This document shows positions 28,974 through 34,566 of a DNA stretch of 34,566 nucleotides, piece after piece. Origin of the DNA: Actinophytocola sp. (GTDB taxonomy: Bacteria; Actinomycetota; Actinomycetes; Mycobacteriales; Pseudonocardiaceae); contig WHTY01000051.1 in assembly GCA_009377475.1 (NCBI GenBank), positions 1 through 34,566 on the forward strand, given 5' to 3'. Every line of letters starts with the position of its first letter. The first letter of the stretch is position 1. Below the pieces are notes generated by a model. That model was not told the origin of the DNA. It was given only the letters and a program-made list of their open reading frames with translations, and searched no databases. A program made the position numbers and the translations under genes.

Positions 28974-29558
28974 TCAGGCCATTGTGACCAGCATGCCCGC
29001 CATCATCGTGTTCATTGCCGCCCTTGCGGTCAGCCGGGTGCGGTGCCGCAACACCAGCGGCATCGTGGACGTCGACCGCGCCCGGCCACGCACCAGGCAC
29101 GCGCCGACGTCGATCGCGAAGTACGCCGCCCCGATCCCCGCGGCCGCGATGAGCGCGGGGCCGCTCGCCGGTGCCATGTCGTGACCGTGCCCGCCGGAAT
29201 GGCCCGCCATCGCGGCGAGCATGAGCAGCATCGCGATCGAGCCGAGCAGGTGATGTCCGCACTGCGACGGCACGCAGCACGCGTCGACGTCGCGTCGCCG
29301 CACCCAGCTCACCGCGAGCACGACCGCGGCGAGCGCGAACACCGCCAGCCAGCCGGTCCTCGGGATCGGCCACCCGGCGGGCAACAGCATGGCGAGCATG
29401 CCGAGGCTCATCAGCACTTCAGCTGCGTCGTCCTCGCGCCGGACGTACGCGCGCAGCGCCGACGCGGGATGCGCGTGCGCGAGACGTACCGCCGCGAACG
29501 CCGCGATCAGGACGAGCGCGACACCCTGGATGACCAGCATTGGCATCGGTGCGCCCAT
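28974..29558 (-). CDS. DUF5134 family membrane protein, Cys/His-rich
   Basis: This is a 194-residue protein with about five helices. DDAAEVLMSLGMLAMLLPAG is the DUF5134 hallmark. Unusual are two metal-ligand-rich loops: DACCVPSQCGHH at about 93-104 and AGHSGGHGHDM at about 118-128. These could bind copper or another soft metal; DUF5134 genes often sit near copper-related genes in Actinobacteria as far as I recall. GAGGTAG lies just before ATG 29558. It converges with the SDR gene; the 22-bp gap holds a 9-bp motif (GGTCAGACC) repeated nearly three times. Confidence 0.85.
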   Translation of the reverse strand: MGAPMPMLVIQGVALVLIAAFAAVRLAHAHPASALRAYVRREDDAAEVLMSLGMLAMLLPAGWPIPRTGWLAVFALAAVVLAVSWVRRRDVDACCVPSQCGHHLLGSIAMLLMLAAMAGHSGGHGHDMAPASGPALIAAAGIGAAYFAIDVGACLVRGRARSTSTMPLVLRHRTRLTARAAMNTMMAGMLVTMA

Positions 29559-29658
29559 GGCTACCTCGCGTGTCGGCGACAGGCCCGACTAGCCACGCTG
29601 CCAGGTCAGCGCCGTTGCTACCAGCCCGCGACCAGGCGATAACGCTGCGTGCACGCGG

Positions 29659-30489
29659 TCAGAACATGAAACCGCCACCGCAGACGAGCGTCTGGCCGCT
29701 GACGTAGTCCGATTCGGGGATGCACAGCAGATACACCGATCCGGCTGCCTCGGCCGGGGTGCCGCTGCGGCCGAGCGGGATCATGTGCTTCATCATCGCG
29801 AGCACGTCGGGGTTGATGCCGATGTTGAGTTCCTTGCCACCGATGTTGACGGTGGCGCCCTCACCGGCGGGCGCTTCGGTCATTCGCGTCTTGATCAGTC
29901 CGAACGCGACGGTGTTGACGGTGACGTTGTAGCGACCCCATTCCTTGGCGAGCGTCTTGGTGAGCCCCGTGACGCCCGCCTTCGCCGCGGCGTAGTTCGA
30001 CTGCCCCGCGTTGCCACCGAGGCCCGCGATCGAGGAGATGTTGACGACCTTCCGGCAGGGCACCGGCTCCCCCGCCTGCTTCGCCTCGTTGACGGCAGCG
30101 GAGATCACCGGCTGCGCGGCCCGCAGGATCCGGAACGGTGCCTTGAGGTGGACGTCGAGGATGTCATCCCATTGCTCGTCGGTCATTTTCTGGATGACCG
30201 AGTCCCACACGTAGCCCGCGTTGTTGACGATGATGTCGATGCCACCGAAGTTGTCCACCGCGGTCTGGGCGAACCGGTCGGCGAAGTCGTCGTCGGTGAC
30301 GCTGCCGACGCAGGCGACCGCCGTCCCGCCCGCCGCTTCGATGGCGGCGACGGTGTCCTTGGCCGGTTCGGCATCGAGGTCGTTGACCACGACGCGCGCG
30401 CCGTCACCGGCCAGTTTGAGGGCGATCTCGCGGCCGATGCCGCGCCCCGACCCGGTGACGAGCGCGGCTTTGTTGTCGAGCTTTCCCAT
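29659..30489 (-). CDS. SDR family 3-oxoacyl / beta-hydroxyacyl-CoA dehydrogenase (FabG-like)
   Basis: This is a 276-residue SDR. ALVTGSGRGIGREIALKLAG binds NAD(P), NDLD at the end of beta-2 suggests NAD preference, NNAGYVWDS and the catalytic NISSIAG and YAAAK follow, and the C-terminus is SGQTLVCGGGFMF. It is the last gene of a three-gene operon with two MaoC-type hydratase genes, so it should oxidise the 3-hydroxyacyl-CoA that the hydratase pair makes, a beta-oxidation-type unit. AAAGG lies before ATG 30489; the gap to the upstream gene is 9 bp. Confidence 0.9.
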   Translation of the reverse strand: MGKLDNKAALVTGSGRGIGREIALKLAGDGARVVVNDLDAEPAKDTVAAIEAAGGTAVACVGSVTDDDFADRFAQTAVDNFGGIDIIVNNAGYVWDSVIQKMTDEQWDDILDVHLKAPFRILRAAQPVISAAVNEAKQAGEPVPCRKVVNISSIAGLGGNAGQSNYAAAKAGVTGLTKTLAKEWGRYNVTVNTVAFGLIKTRMTEAPAGEGATVNIGGKELNIGINPDVLAMMKHMIPLGRSGTPAEAAGSVYLLCIPESDYVSGQTLVCGGGFMF

Positions 30490-30498
30490 GGCTGCCTT

Positions 30499-30900
30499 TC
30501 AGGTGATGTCGATGGTGGCGTCGCCGCGCAGCGTGACGGTGCCGTCGGCGATGGTGACGGTGAGTTCGACGGTGGCGAGGCCGTCGTCGACCGCGGTGAC
30601 GCGGCCGGTGCAGGTGGGTTCGGCGTGCAGCGGGGTGACGGCCGTGAACCGCGCCCGGTAGGTCTTGATCTTGTCCTGCGGCACCCAGTTGGTGAGCAAC
30701 CTGCCGAGGTAGGCCATCGAGAGCATGCCGTGCGCGAAGACGTCGTCGTAGCCGAACTTCTTCGCGGCGTCGCTGTCGATGTGGATCGGCATGTGGTCGC
30801 CCGACGCGCCAGCGAACAGCGCCAGCGTGGCGCGCGAAATCGGCTCGATGCGCAGCGGCGGCAACTGGGTGCCGACCGCGATGTCGGTCGTGGTCGTCAT
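30499..30900 (-). CDS. MaoC-like (R)-enoyl-CoA hydratase, catalytic subunit
   Basis: This is a 133-residue single hot-dog protein. It carries the hydratase-2 motif FAGASGDHMPIHIDSDAAKK (Asp and His of the active site) followed by FAHGMLSMAYLGRLL. Such small MaoC proteins form heterodimers with an upstream partner lacking the motif, as in mycobacterial HadAB/ChsH-type enzymes. The ATG at 30900 overlaps the stop of that partner (ATGA), matching equimolar synthesis. Confidence 0.9.
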   Translation of the reverse strand: MTTTTDIAVGTQLPPLRIEPISRATLALFAGASGDHMPIHIDSDAAKKFGYDDVFAHGMLSMAYLGRLLTNWVPQDKIKTYRARFTAVTPLHAEPTCTGRVTAVDDGLATVELTVTIADGTVTLRGDATIDIT

Positions 30901-31358
30901 GCGGTGACCTCCGAATGACTGATGGCGAGGCTGAATTCAGCATCGGCGACCGGTTCGCCGTTGGGCCGCGTTATCTCGGTGTGCTTTACCAGGAACTCCA
31001 GCGCGCCGCCCTTTTTCGTGTAGACGTCGCTGATTCGCGGTTTCAGGATCAGCGTCTCGCCCGCGTAGGCCAGCGAGTGATAGGTGAACGACTGCTCGCC
31101 GTGCAGAATGCGACCCAGATTGATGTTCAAGTCCGCGAGGAATGAGAACGCGTCGGGGGCTTCGAGTTCCAAACTGAAGAAGAACGTCGGTGGCACCGGC
31201 AGGTCCGGATGCCCCGCCTGGCGCGCCGCATCGACGTCGCTGTAGATCGGGTCATCCTGCCCGATGGCCTTCGCGAAAAACCGCAGCCTGCCGCGCTCGA
31301 CCGCAGCTTCGATAGGCCGAAACGGCAGCGCCTTCGCTTTCTCCGGGTCGATATGCAT
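30897..31358 (-). CDS. MaoC-like dehydratase partner subunit (FAS1-like N-terminal type)
   Basis: This is a 153-residue hot-dog protein (FAS1-like dehydratase family). The PFRPIEAAVERGRLRFFAKA start, FFFSLELEAP, ILHGEQSFTYHSLAYAGETL and YTKKGGALEFLVKHTEITRP are family hallmarks. It supplies the structural half of the hydratase with the next gene. First in its operon, starting at ATG 31358 with a GGCGG site. An inverted repeat begins 10 bp upstream (31368-31413) and probably regulates it. Confidence 0.9.
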   Translation of the reverse strand: MHIDPEKAKALPFRPIEAAVERGRLRFFAKAIGQDDPIYSDVDAARQAGHPDLPVPPTFFFSLELEAPDAFSFLADLNINLGRILHGEQSFTYHSLAYAGETLILKPRISDVYTKKGGALEFLVKHTEITRPNGEPVADAEFSLAISHSEVTA

Positions 31359-31367
31359 ACCGCCGCC

Positions 31368-31413
31368 CGTCGTTTCAGTGAGAGAAGTGGCTATCCACTA
31401 AACTGAAACGACG
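31368..31413. promoter_or_regulatory. Spaced 12-bp inverted repeat with nested hairpin, probable operator of the MaoC operon
   Basis: CGTCGTTTCAGT (31368-31379) and ACTGAAACGACG (31402-31413) are exact inverted copies with centres 34 bp apart. Between them AGTGG/CCACT (31386-31399) forms a small hairpin. On the minus strand TTGATG lies upstream of the right arm, giving a possible -35. Paired sites three helical turns apart suggest cooperative repressor binding or looping. The regulator is unknown. Confidence 0.5.
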
Positions 31414-31584
31414 TTAGCTGACACCATCAACTACCGGCAAACACGCGCAATTTCTGTGCCATGGAGAAGGCATCCTGCGGTCGGCGCGACTTCGCCAGGC
31501 AAATGGTCGCGAAAGACGGACAAAGGACGTCGAATCGGGCGTGGATCGCGCAATATCCCTGGCGAAGGCGAGAGCAGCGAGGCC

Positions 31585-32037
31585 TTACTCCTGTCGCGAC
31601 TCCTGTCGCGCGGTCGCCATGGCGCGCTCGACCTCCCAAAACGCGCGCATCGACAGCAACTGCCCCGCCTCGTCGACCCGGTACACCGCGACGAGGTCGG
31701 TGTCGACGCGGTACCCGACAGGCAGGTGAGTCGTGATCGTGGCGACGTTGGCGACCTCGTCACCGGCCGCGTGCGAGTCGTGCACCACGAACTCGAACCG
31801 CTCCACGGACGCGATGGCGGTGTCCCAGAACGCCGCGAGGCCGTCCGGCCCGCGATGTCCCTTCCCCTCCGGGTCGAAGCCCGATGGCCCGACCGGGTCC
31901 TCGACCACGGCGTCGGGCGCGAACAGCGCCAGCCAGGCGTCCTTGTCCCCCGCGTCGACCGCGCGCATCGACGCCAGCGCCGCCCGCCGCGACGGTGGCT
32001 GCTCAGTGGCCTCGTCCCAACACACCGTGACACTCAT
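31585..32037 (-). CDS. SnoaL / ketosteroid-isomerase-like (NTF2-fold) protein
   Basis: This is a 150-residue NTF2-like protein. RRAALASMRAVDAGDKDAWL, ALFAPDAVVEDPVGPSGFDP and RGPDGLAAFWDTAI are the SnoaL-like / KSI-like pattern (short cone-shaped barrel; the Asp in VVEDP is in the position of the KSI base). Actual isomerase activity is unproven. The C-terminus contains a short duplicated RQE from a codon-level repeat. GGAGGAGG precedes ATG 32037. It lies 43 bp after the LLM oxidoreductase gene on the same strand, probably one operon, and fits a steroid-degradation context. Confidence 0.85.
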   Translation of the reverse strand: MSVTVCWDEATEQPPSRRAALASMRAVDAGDKDAWLALFAPDAVVEDPVGPSGFDPEGKGHRGPDGLAAFWDTAIASVERFEFVVHDSHAAGDEVANVATITTHLPVGYRVDTDLVAVYRVDEAGQLLSMRAFWEVERAMATARQESRQE

Positions 32038-32080
32038 GCGACCTCCTCCTCGCGCGTGGCACGCCACGCCGACATAGTCC

Positions 32081-32956
32081 TCACGCCCGAACCTCCGCGA
32101 TCACCTCGTCGGCGAACTTCTTCACCGAGTCCACTTTGGACGACACCGGCGCGTCGAACGGCAGGCCATCGAACACCCACGGCATCACCACGGCGTCGGT
32201 CACGCCCGCCTCGGCCTGCTCGCGGTAACCCGACACGCCGAACCGATCGACGCACACCGCCTGGAACTCGAACGGAGCGTCCGCGCGGTCGTACTCCGCC
32301 AACAGCTCCCGCAGCCGCCCGATCGTGGTGCGCAGCTCGTCGATCGTCATCATCGCGGACGACCAACCGTCGCCGTAGCGGGCGGCGCGGCGCAGCGCGG
32401 GCTTGGAGTGCCCGCCGATGTAGAACGGCATCCGCTCGCGCGGCGCGGGACTCATCCGCAGCTTGCCGAAGTCGAAAAACTCGCCGTGGTACTCGACCAT
32501 CCCGCCGTCGAGGATCAGCCGCAGCACCTCGATCGCCTCGTCGGTGCGCTTGCCCCTGCGCTCGTACGGCACGCCGCACCACGCGAACTCCTCCGGCGAC
32601 CAGCCGACACCGAGTCCGAGCCCGAACCGGTCGCCGGTCAGCGCGGCCACCGACCCGAGTTGCCGCGCCAGCACCACCGGATGCCGCGAGCCCAGCTTGA
32701 GCACCGACGTGTAGAACCGGATCTCGCTGGTCGCGGCGGCCATCGACGTCGCGGCAATCAGCGGGTCGACCCACGGCGTCTCGGCGCCCCAGAACCGTTG
32801 GCCGTTGGCGGTGTACGGGTAGTCGGCGGACACCTCTTCGGAGTAGAACAGCGAGTCGGGCAGCACCACCGAGGAGAACCCGTTCTGTTCGGCGGCGACC
32901 GCCAGCTCCGCGAGCTGGTCGGGCGGACAGAGCGCGACCGACATGCTGAACTTCAT
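32081..32956 (-). CDS. LLM class F420-dependent oxidoreductase
   Basis: This is a 291-residue luciferase-like TIM-barrel enzyme. FSSVVLPDSLFY, RFYTSVLKLGSRHPVVLARQ, GDRFGLGLGVGWSPEEF and PFYIGGHSKPALRRAARYGD are typical of the F420-dependent (not FMN) actinobacterial branch. ATG 32956 is preceded by GGAAGGTGA; another ATG at 32977 is in frame but has no ribosome site. It is divergent from the HsaE-like gene across a KstR-type operator (32986-32999), so it is probably part of the steroid regulon. The substrate is unknown. Confidence 0.9.
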   Translation of the reverse strand: MKFSMSVALCPPDQLAELAVAAEQNGFSSVVLPDSLFYSEEVSADYPYTANGQRFWGAETPWVDPLIAATSMAAATSEIRFYTSVLKLGSRHPVVLARQLGSVAALTGDRFGLGLGVGWSPEEFAWCGVPYERRGKRTDEAIEVLRLILDGGMVEYHGEFFDFGKLRMSPAPRERMPFYIGGHSKPALRRAARYGDGWSSAMMTIDELRTTIGRLRELLAEYDRADAPFEFQAVCVDRFGVSGYREQAEAGVTDAVVMPWVFDGLPFDAPVSSKVDSVKKFADEVIAEVRA

Positions 32957-32985
32957 CGACTCACCTTCCGCCGCCATGGCAAAAC

Positions 32986-32999
32986 TGTAACGTGTTCTA
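32986..32999. promoter_or_regulatory. KstR-type operator (TnnAACnnGTTnnA)
   Basis: TGTAACGTGTTCTA matches every defined position of the published mycobacterial/rhodococcal KstR consensus. It lies 30 bp from the LLM gene start and 45 bp from the hydratase start, in the centre of a divergent promoter region. KstR is a TetR-type repressor of cholesterol catabolism released by a steroid CoA thioester. No kstR gene is in the window. Confidence 0.7.
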
Positions 33000-33043
33000 G
33001 TATGGTCTACCCGACCATGGCAGGGCAAGCCGAGGGAGCGAAC

Positions 33044-33829
33044 ATGGACGCCGACGCCATCACCAAGGCCGCGGAACACCTGCTCAGCGCGTACGACAGT
33101 GGCGTTCCCGTCGAGCCGATCATCACCGGATTCCCCGACGCCGACCTCACCGACGCCTACCACATCCAGCAGGAACAGGTTCGCCGCTGGATCGAAGCGG
33201 GCGACGAGATCAAAGGCCACAAGGTCGGGCTGTCATCCCAGGCGATGCAGCGGCAGATGGGGGTGCACCAGCCGGACTACGGCCACCTGCTCGCGAACAT
33301 GTTCCACGTCGAGCACCTGCCGCTGGACGCCAGCCGCTTCCTGCAACCCCGGATCGAACCGGAGATCGCGTTCGTGCTCGGCAAGCCGCTGTCCGGACCC
33401 GGCGTCACGGCCGCCGACGCGATGCGCGCGGTCGAGTTCGTCGTCCCCGCGCTGGAGATCGTGGACTCCCGCATCACCGACTGGCGCATCTCGATCGTCG
33501 ACACCATCGCCGACAACGCATCGTCCGGCGGTGTCGTCCTCGGCAGCAAACCCGCCCGACTGGGCGACGTCGACCTGCGCACCGCTGGCTGCGCGTTCCA
33601 CATCAACGGCCAACTGCGCGCCACCGGCTCCGGCGCGGCCGTGCTCGGCTCGCCGCTGAACGCGCTGGTGTGGCTGGCCAACACCGTCGGTCCGCTCGGC
33701 ATCACGCTGGAGCCCGGCCACGTCGTCCTTCCCGGCTCGATGACCCGCGCCGAACCGGTTGAACTTGGCGACAATGTGGTGTCCGATATGGGGAAACTGG
33801 GCAGCGTCACCGCCGTCCTCGCGCGGTGA
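33044..33829 (+). CDS. 2-keto-4-pentenoate hydratase / 2-hydroxyhexa-2,4-dienoate hydratase (HsaE-like)
   Basis: This is a 261-residue enzyme of the fumarylacetoacetase-like hydratase family. Metal ligands are seen in IEPEIAFVLG (Glu-x-Glu) and PALEIVDSRITDW, and the substrate loop in KVGLSSQAMQRQMGV. Proteins of this length and pattern hydrate 2-hydroxydienoates in meta-cleavage pathways; HsaE does so in cholesterol ring degradation. ATG 33044 has GAGGGAG six bases upstream. The KstR box just upstream favours the steroid role over a general aromatic one. HsaF/HsaG aldolase and dehydrogenase genes are not in the window. It is followed 23 bp later by ferredoxin. Confidence 0.88.
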   Translation: MDADAITKAAEHLLSAYDSGVPVEPIITGFPDADLTDAYHIQQEQVRRWIEAGDEIKGHKVGLSSQAMQRQMGVHQPDYGHLLANMFHVEHLPLDASRFLQPRIEPEIAFVLGKPLSGPGVTAADAMRAVEFVVPALEIVDSRITDWRISIVDTIADNASSGGVVLGSKPARLGDVDLRTAGCAFHINGQLRATGSGAAVLGSPLNALVWLANTVGPLGITLEPGHVVLPGSMTRAEPVELGDNVVSDMGKLGSVTAVLAR

Positions 33830-33852
33830 CATCTGAGAGCAAGGGAGCACGG

Positions 33853-34044
33853 ATGAAGATCCACATCGATACCGACGTCTGCACCGGCCACGGCATCTGC
33901 GAGGGGCTGCGCCCCGACGTCTTCGAGGTGGGCGACGACGGCATCGTGCACCTGCTCACCGAGGACTTCACCGAGGCGGACCGCGCCGACCTGGAGGACG
34001 CCGTCGACCAATGTCCGACGCAGGCGCTGCGGCTGGAGGGCTGA
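33853..34044 (+). CDS. Ferredoxin, [3Fe-4S] type
   Basis: This is a 63-residue ferredoxin. The cluster ligands are C10, C16 and C54 with H13 replacing the usual second Cys (CTGHGIC and, near the end, CPTQAL), the pattern of [3Fe-4S] ferredoxins that feed cytochromes P450 or similar oxygenases. ATG 33853 follows AAGGGAG. The next gene is a ferredoxin reductase with 4 bp between, so together they form an NAD(P)H-to-oxygenase electron chain; the oxygenase itself must be outside the window. Confidence 0.92.
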   Translation: MKIHIDTDVCTGHGICEGLRPDVFEVGDDGIVHLLTEDFTEADRADLEDAVDQCPTQALRLEG

Positions 34045-34048
34045 CCTG

Positions 34049-34566
34049 GTGTCGCGGCTCGTTGTCGTCGGCGCGTCGCTTGCTGGGCTGCGGGCGGTGG
34101 AATCCGCGCGGCGAGCCGGATTCAGCGGCGCGATCACGCTGCTCGGCGCGGAGGACCACCTGCCGTACGACCGGCCGCCACTGTCGAAGGAGTTCCTGAC
34201 CGGCGACGGCACGCCGAAGCAGTTCCGCACCGAAGACTCGCTGCGCGACAAGCTCGACGTCGACCTGCGGCTCGGCACGCCAGCCACCGGACTGGACGTC
34301 GAGCAGCGGGTGATCCGCGCGGGGGACGCCGCGGTGCCATACACGGCCGCCGTGCTGGCCACCGGGGCGACCGCGCGCACCCTGCCCGGGCTCCCGGCGC
34401 TGTCCGGGCTGCACACGTTGCGCACGCTGGACGACGCCCGCGCGTTGCGCACCGCGATCCGGCCCGACAGCCGGGTGGTGATCGTCGGAGCCGGGTTCAT
34501 CGGCTCGGAACTGGCCTGCGCCGCGCGCCGGATGGGCGCGGAGGTAACGCTGGTCGAGGCCGCCCC
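34049..34566 (+). CDS. Ferredoxin reductase, NAD(P)/FAD-dependent (5' part, runs off the right edge)
   Basis: The first 172 residues are seen. FAD-binding VVVGASLAGLRAVESARRAG at 5-24, the family motif YDRPPLSKEFL at 40-50, ATGATAR at 104-110 and the NAD(P)-binding VVIVGAGFIGSELA at 143-156 match the oxygenase-coupled ferredoxin-reductase family (about 400 residues in full). GTG 34049 is preceded by GGAGGG. It forms a pair with the ferredoxin just upstream. Confidence 0.92.
   Translation, partial: MSRLVVVGASLAGLRAVESARRAGFSGAITLLGAEDHLPYDRPPLSKEFLTGDGTPKQFRTEDSLRDKLDVDLRLGTPATGLDVEQRVIRAGDAAVPYTAAVLATGATARTLPGLPALSGLHTLRTLDDARALRTAIRPDSRVVIVGAGFIGSELACAARRMGAEVTLVEAA

Noticed and set aside
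28953..28980. Three near-copies of GGTCAGACC between the SDR and DUF5134 stops
   Set aside because: Too short to rank as a finding: a 9-bp slippage repeat that runs into the DUF5134 stop codon.
28974..34566. Secondary-metabolite gene cluster
   Set aside because: SDR, MaoC, LLM and ferredoxin genes occur in such clusters, but there is no PKS, NRPS, terpene or RiPP core gene; the KstR box and HsaE-like enzyme favour catabolism.

Overview
The window is about 34.6 kb of high-GC, gene-dense DNA from an actinomycete. The best guess is a member of the Pseudonocardiaceae or a close relative (Amycolatopsis, Saccharothrix or Lentzea type). The guess rests on strong G/C third-position bias, many GTG starts, families common in Actinobacteria (DUF2277, DUF2203, DUF5134, SigG-type sigma factor, F420-type luciferase-like oxidoreductase), frequent leaderless promoters and a KstR-type steroid operator. 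No database search was possible, so the taxon is an inference. No rRNA, tRNA or CRISPR array was recognised.

Layout. (1) 1-2145: the left edge carries the first codons of an IS1182-like transposase, which overlap the 3' end of a large membrane-protein gene that the element probably disrupts. (2) 2428-6972: an Old Yellow Enzyme gene behind a palindromic operator, DUF2277, a SigG-type sigma factor bracketed by a 45-bp direct repeat, a strong bidirectional hairpin, a C-terminally shortened thioesterase, a TetR regulator and a MobA-like nucleotidyltransferase. (3) 7104-10317: a lipoprotein, a membrane-anchored protein, a Rieske protein, a TetR regulator and DUF2203. (4) 10572-13299: a compact electrophile or quinone-response module (YceI, ring-cleaving-dioxygenase-like VOC protein and esterase, divergent from a MarR regulator). 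(5) 13448-21449: a small sigma factor, then RDD, multi-pass membrane protein, DUF4129, DUF4350, MoxR ATPase and DUF58 in one tightly coupled operon. A SpoIIM-type membrane protein converges on it. (6) 21583-23563: a proline-rich anchored protein followed by one polypeptide that joins an ECF sigma factor, a zinc anti-sigma motif, a membrane helix and an extracytoplasmic domain. (7) 23799-26848: purC converging on a secreted choice-of-anchor-B protein. (8) 27390-34566: TetR and short-chain dehydrogenase, DUF5134, a MaoC/MaoC/SDR beta-oxidation-like operon, a SnoaL-like protein, an LLM oxidoreductase, an HsaE-like hydratase, a ferredoxin and a truncated ferredoxin reductase. A perfect match to the KstR operator consensus between the last two divergent groups points to steroid catabolism.

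Three kinds of signal outside the genes stand out. Short arrays of a 21-bp tandem repeat recur at four intergenic sites in either orientation, and a second, unrelated 21-bp repeat lies beside one of them. Two long hairpin elements (22-bp perfect arms at 5093-5149; 29-nt nearly perfect arms at 20304-20389) sit in convergent gaps. A recurrent promoter layout places a TAnnnT box 6-7 nt before the start codon and implies leaderless mRNAs for several regulators and envelope genes. The strongest candidates for undescribed biology are the 21-bp repeat family, the one-piece sigma/anti-sigma/sensor protein with its proline-rich partner, and the 45-bp duplication of a gene end around the SigG gene.
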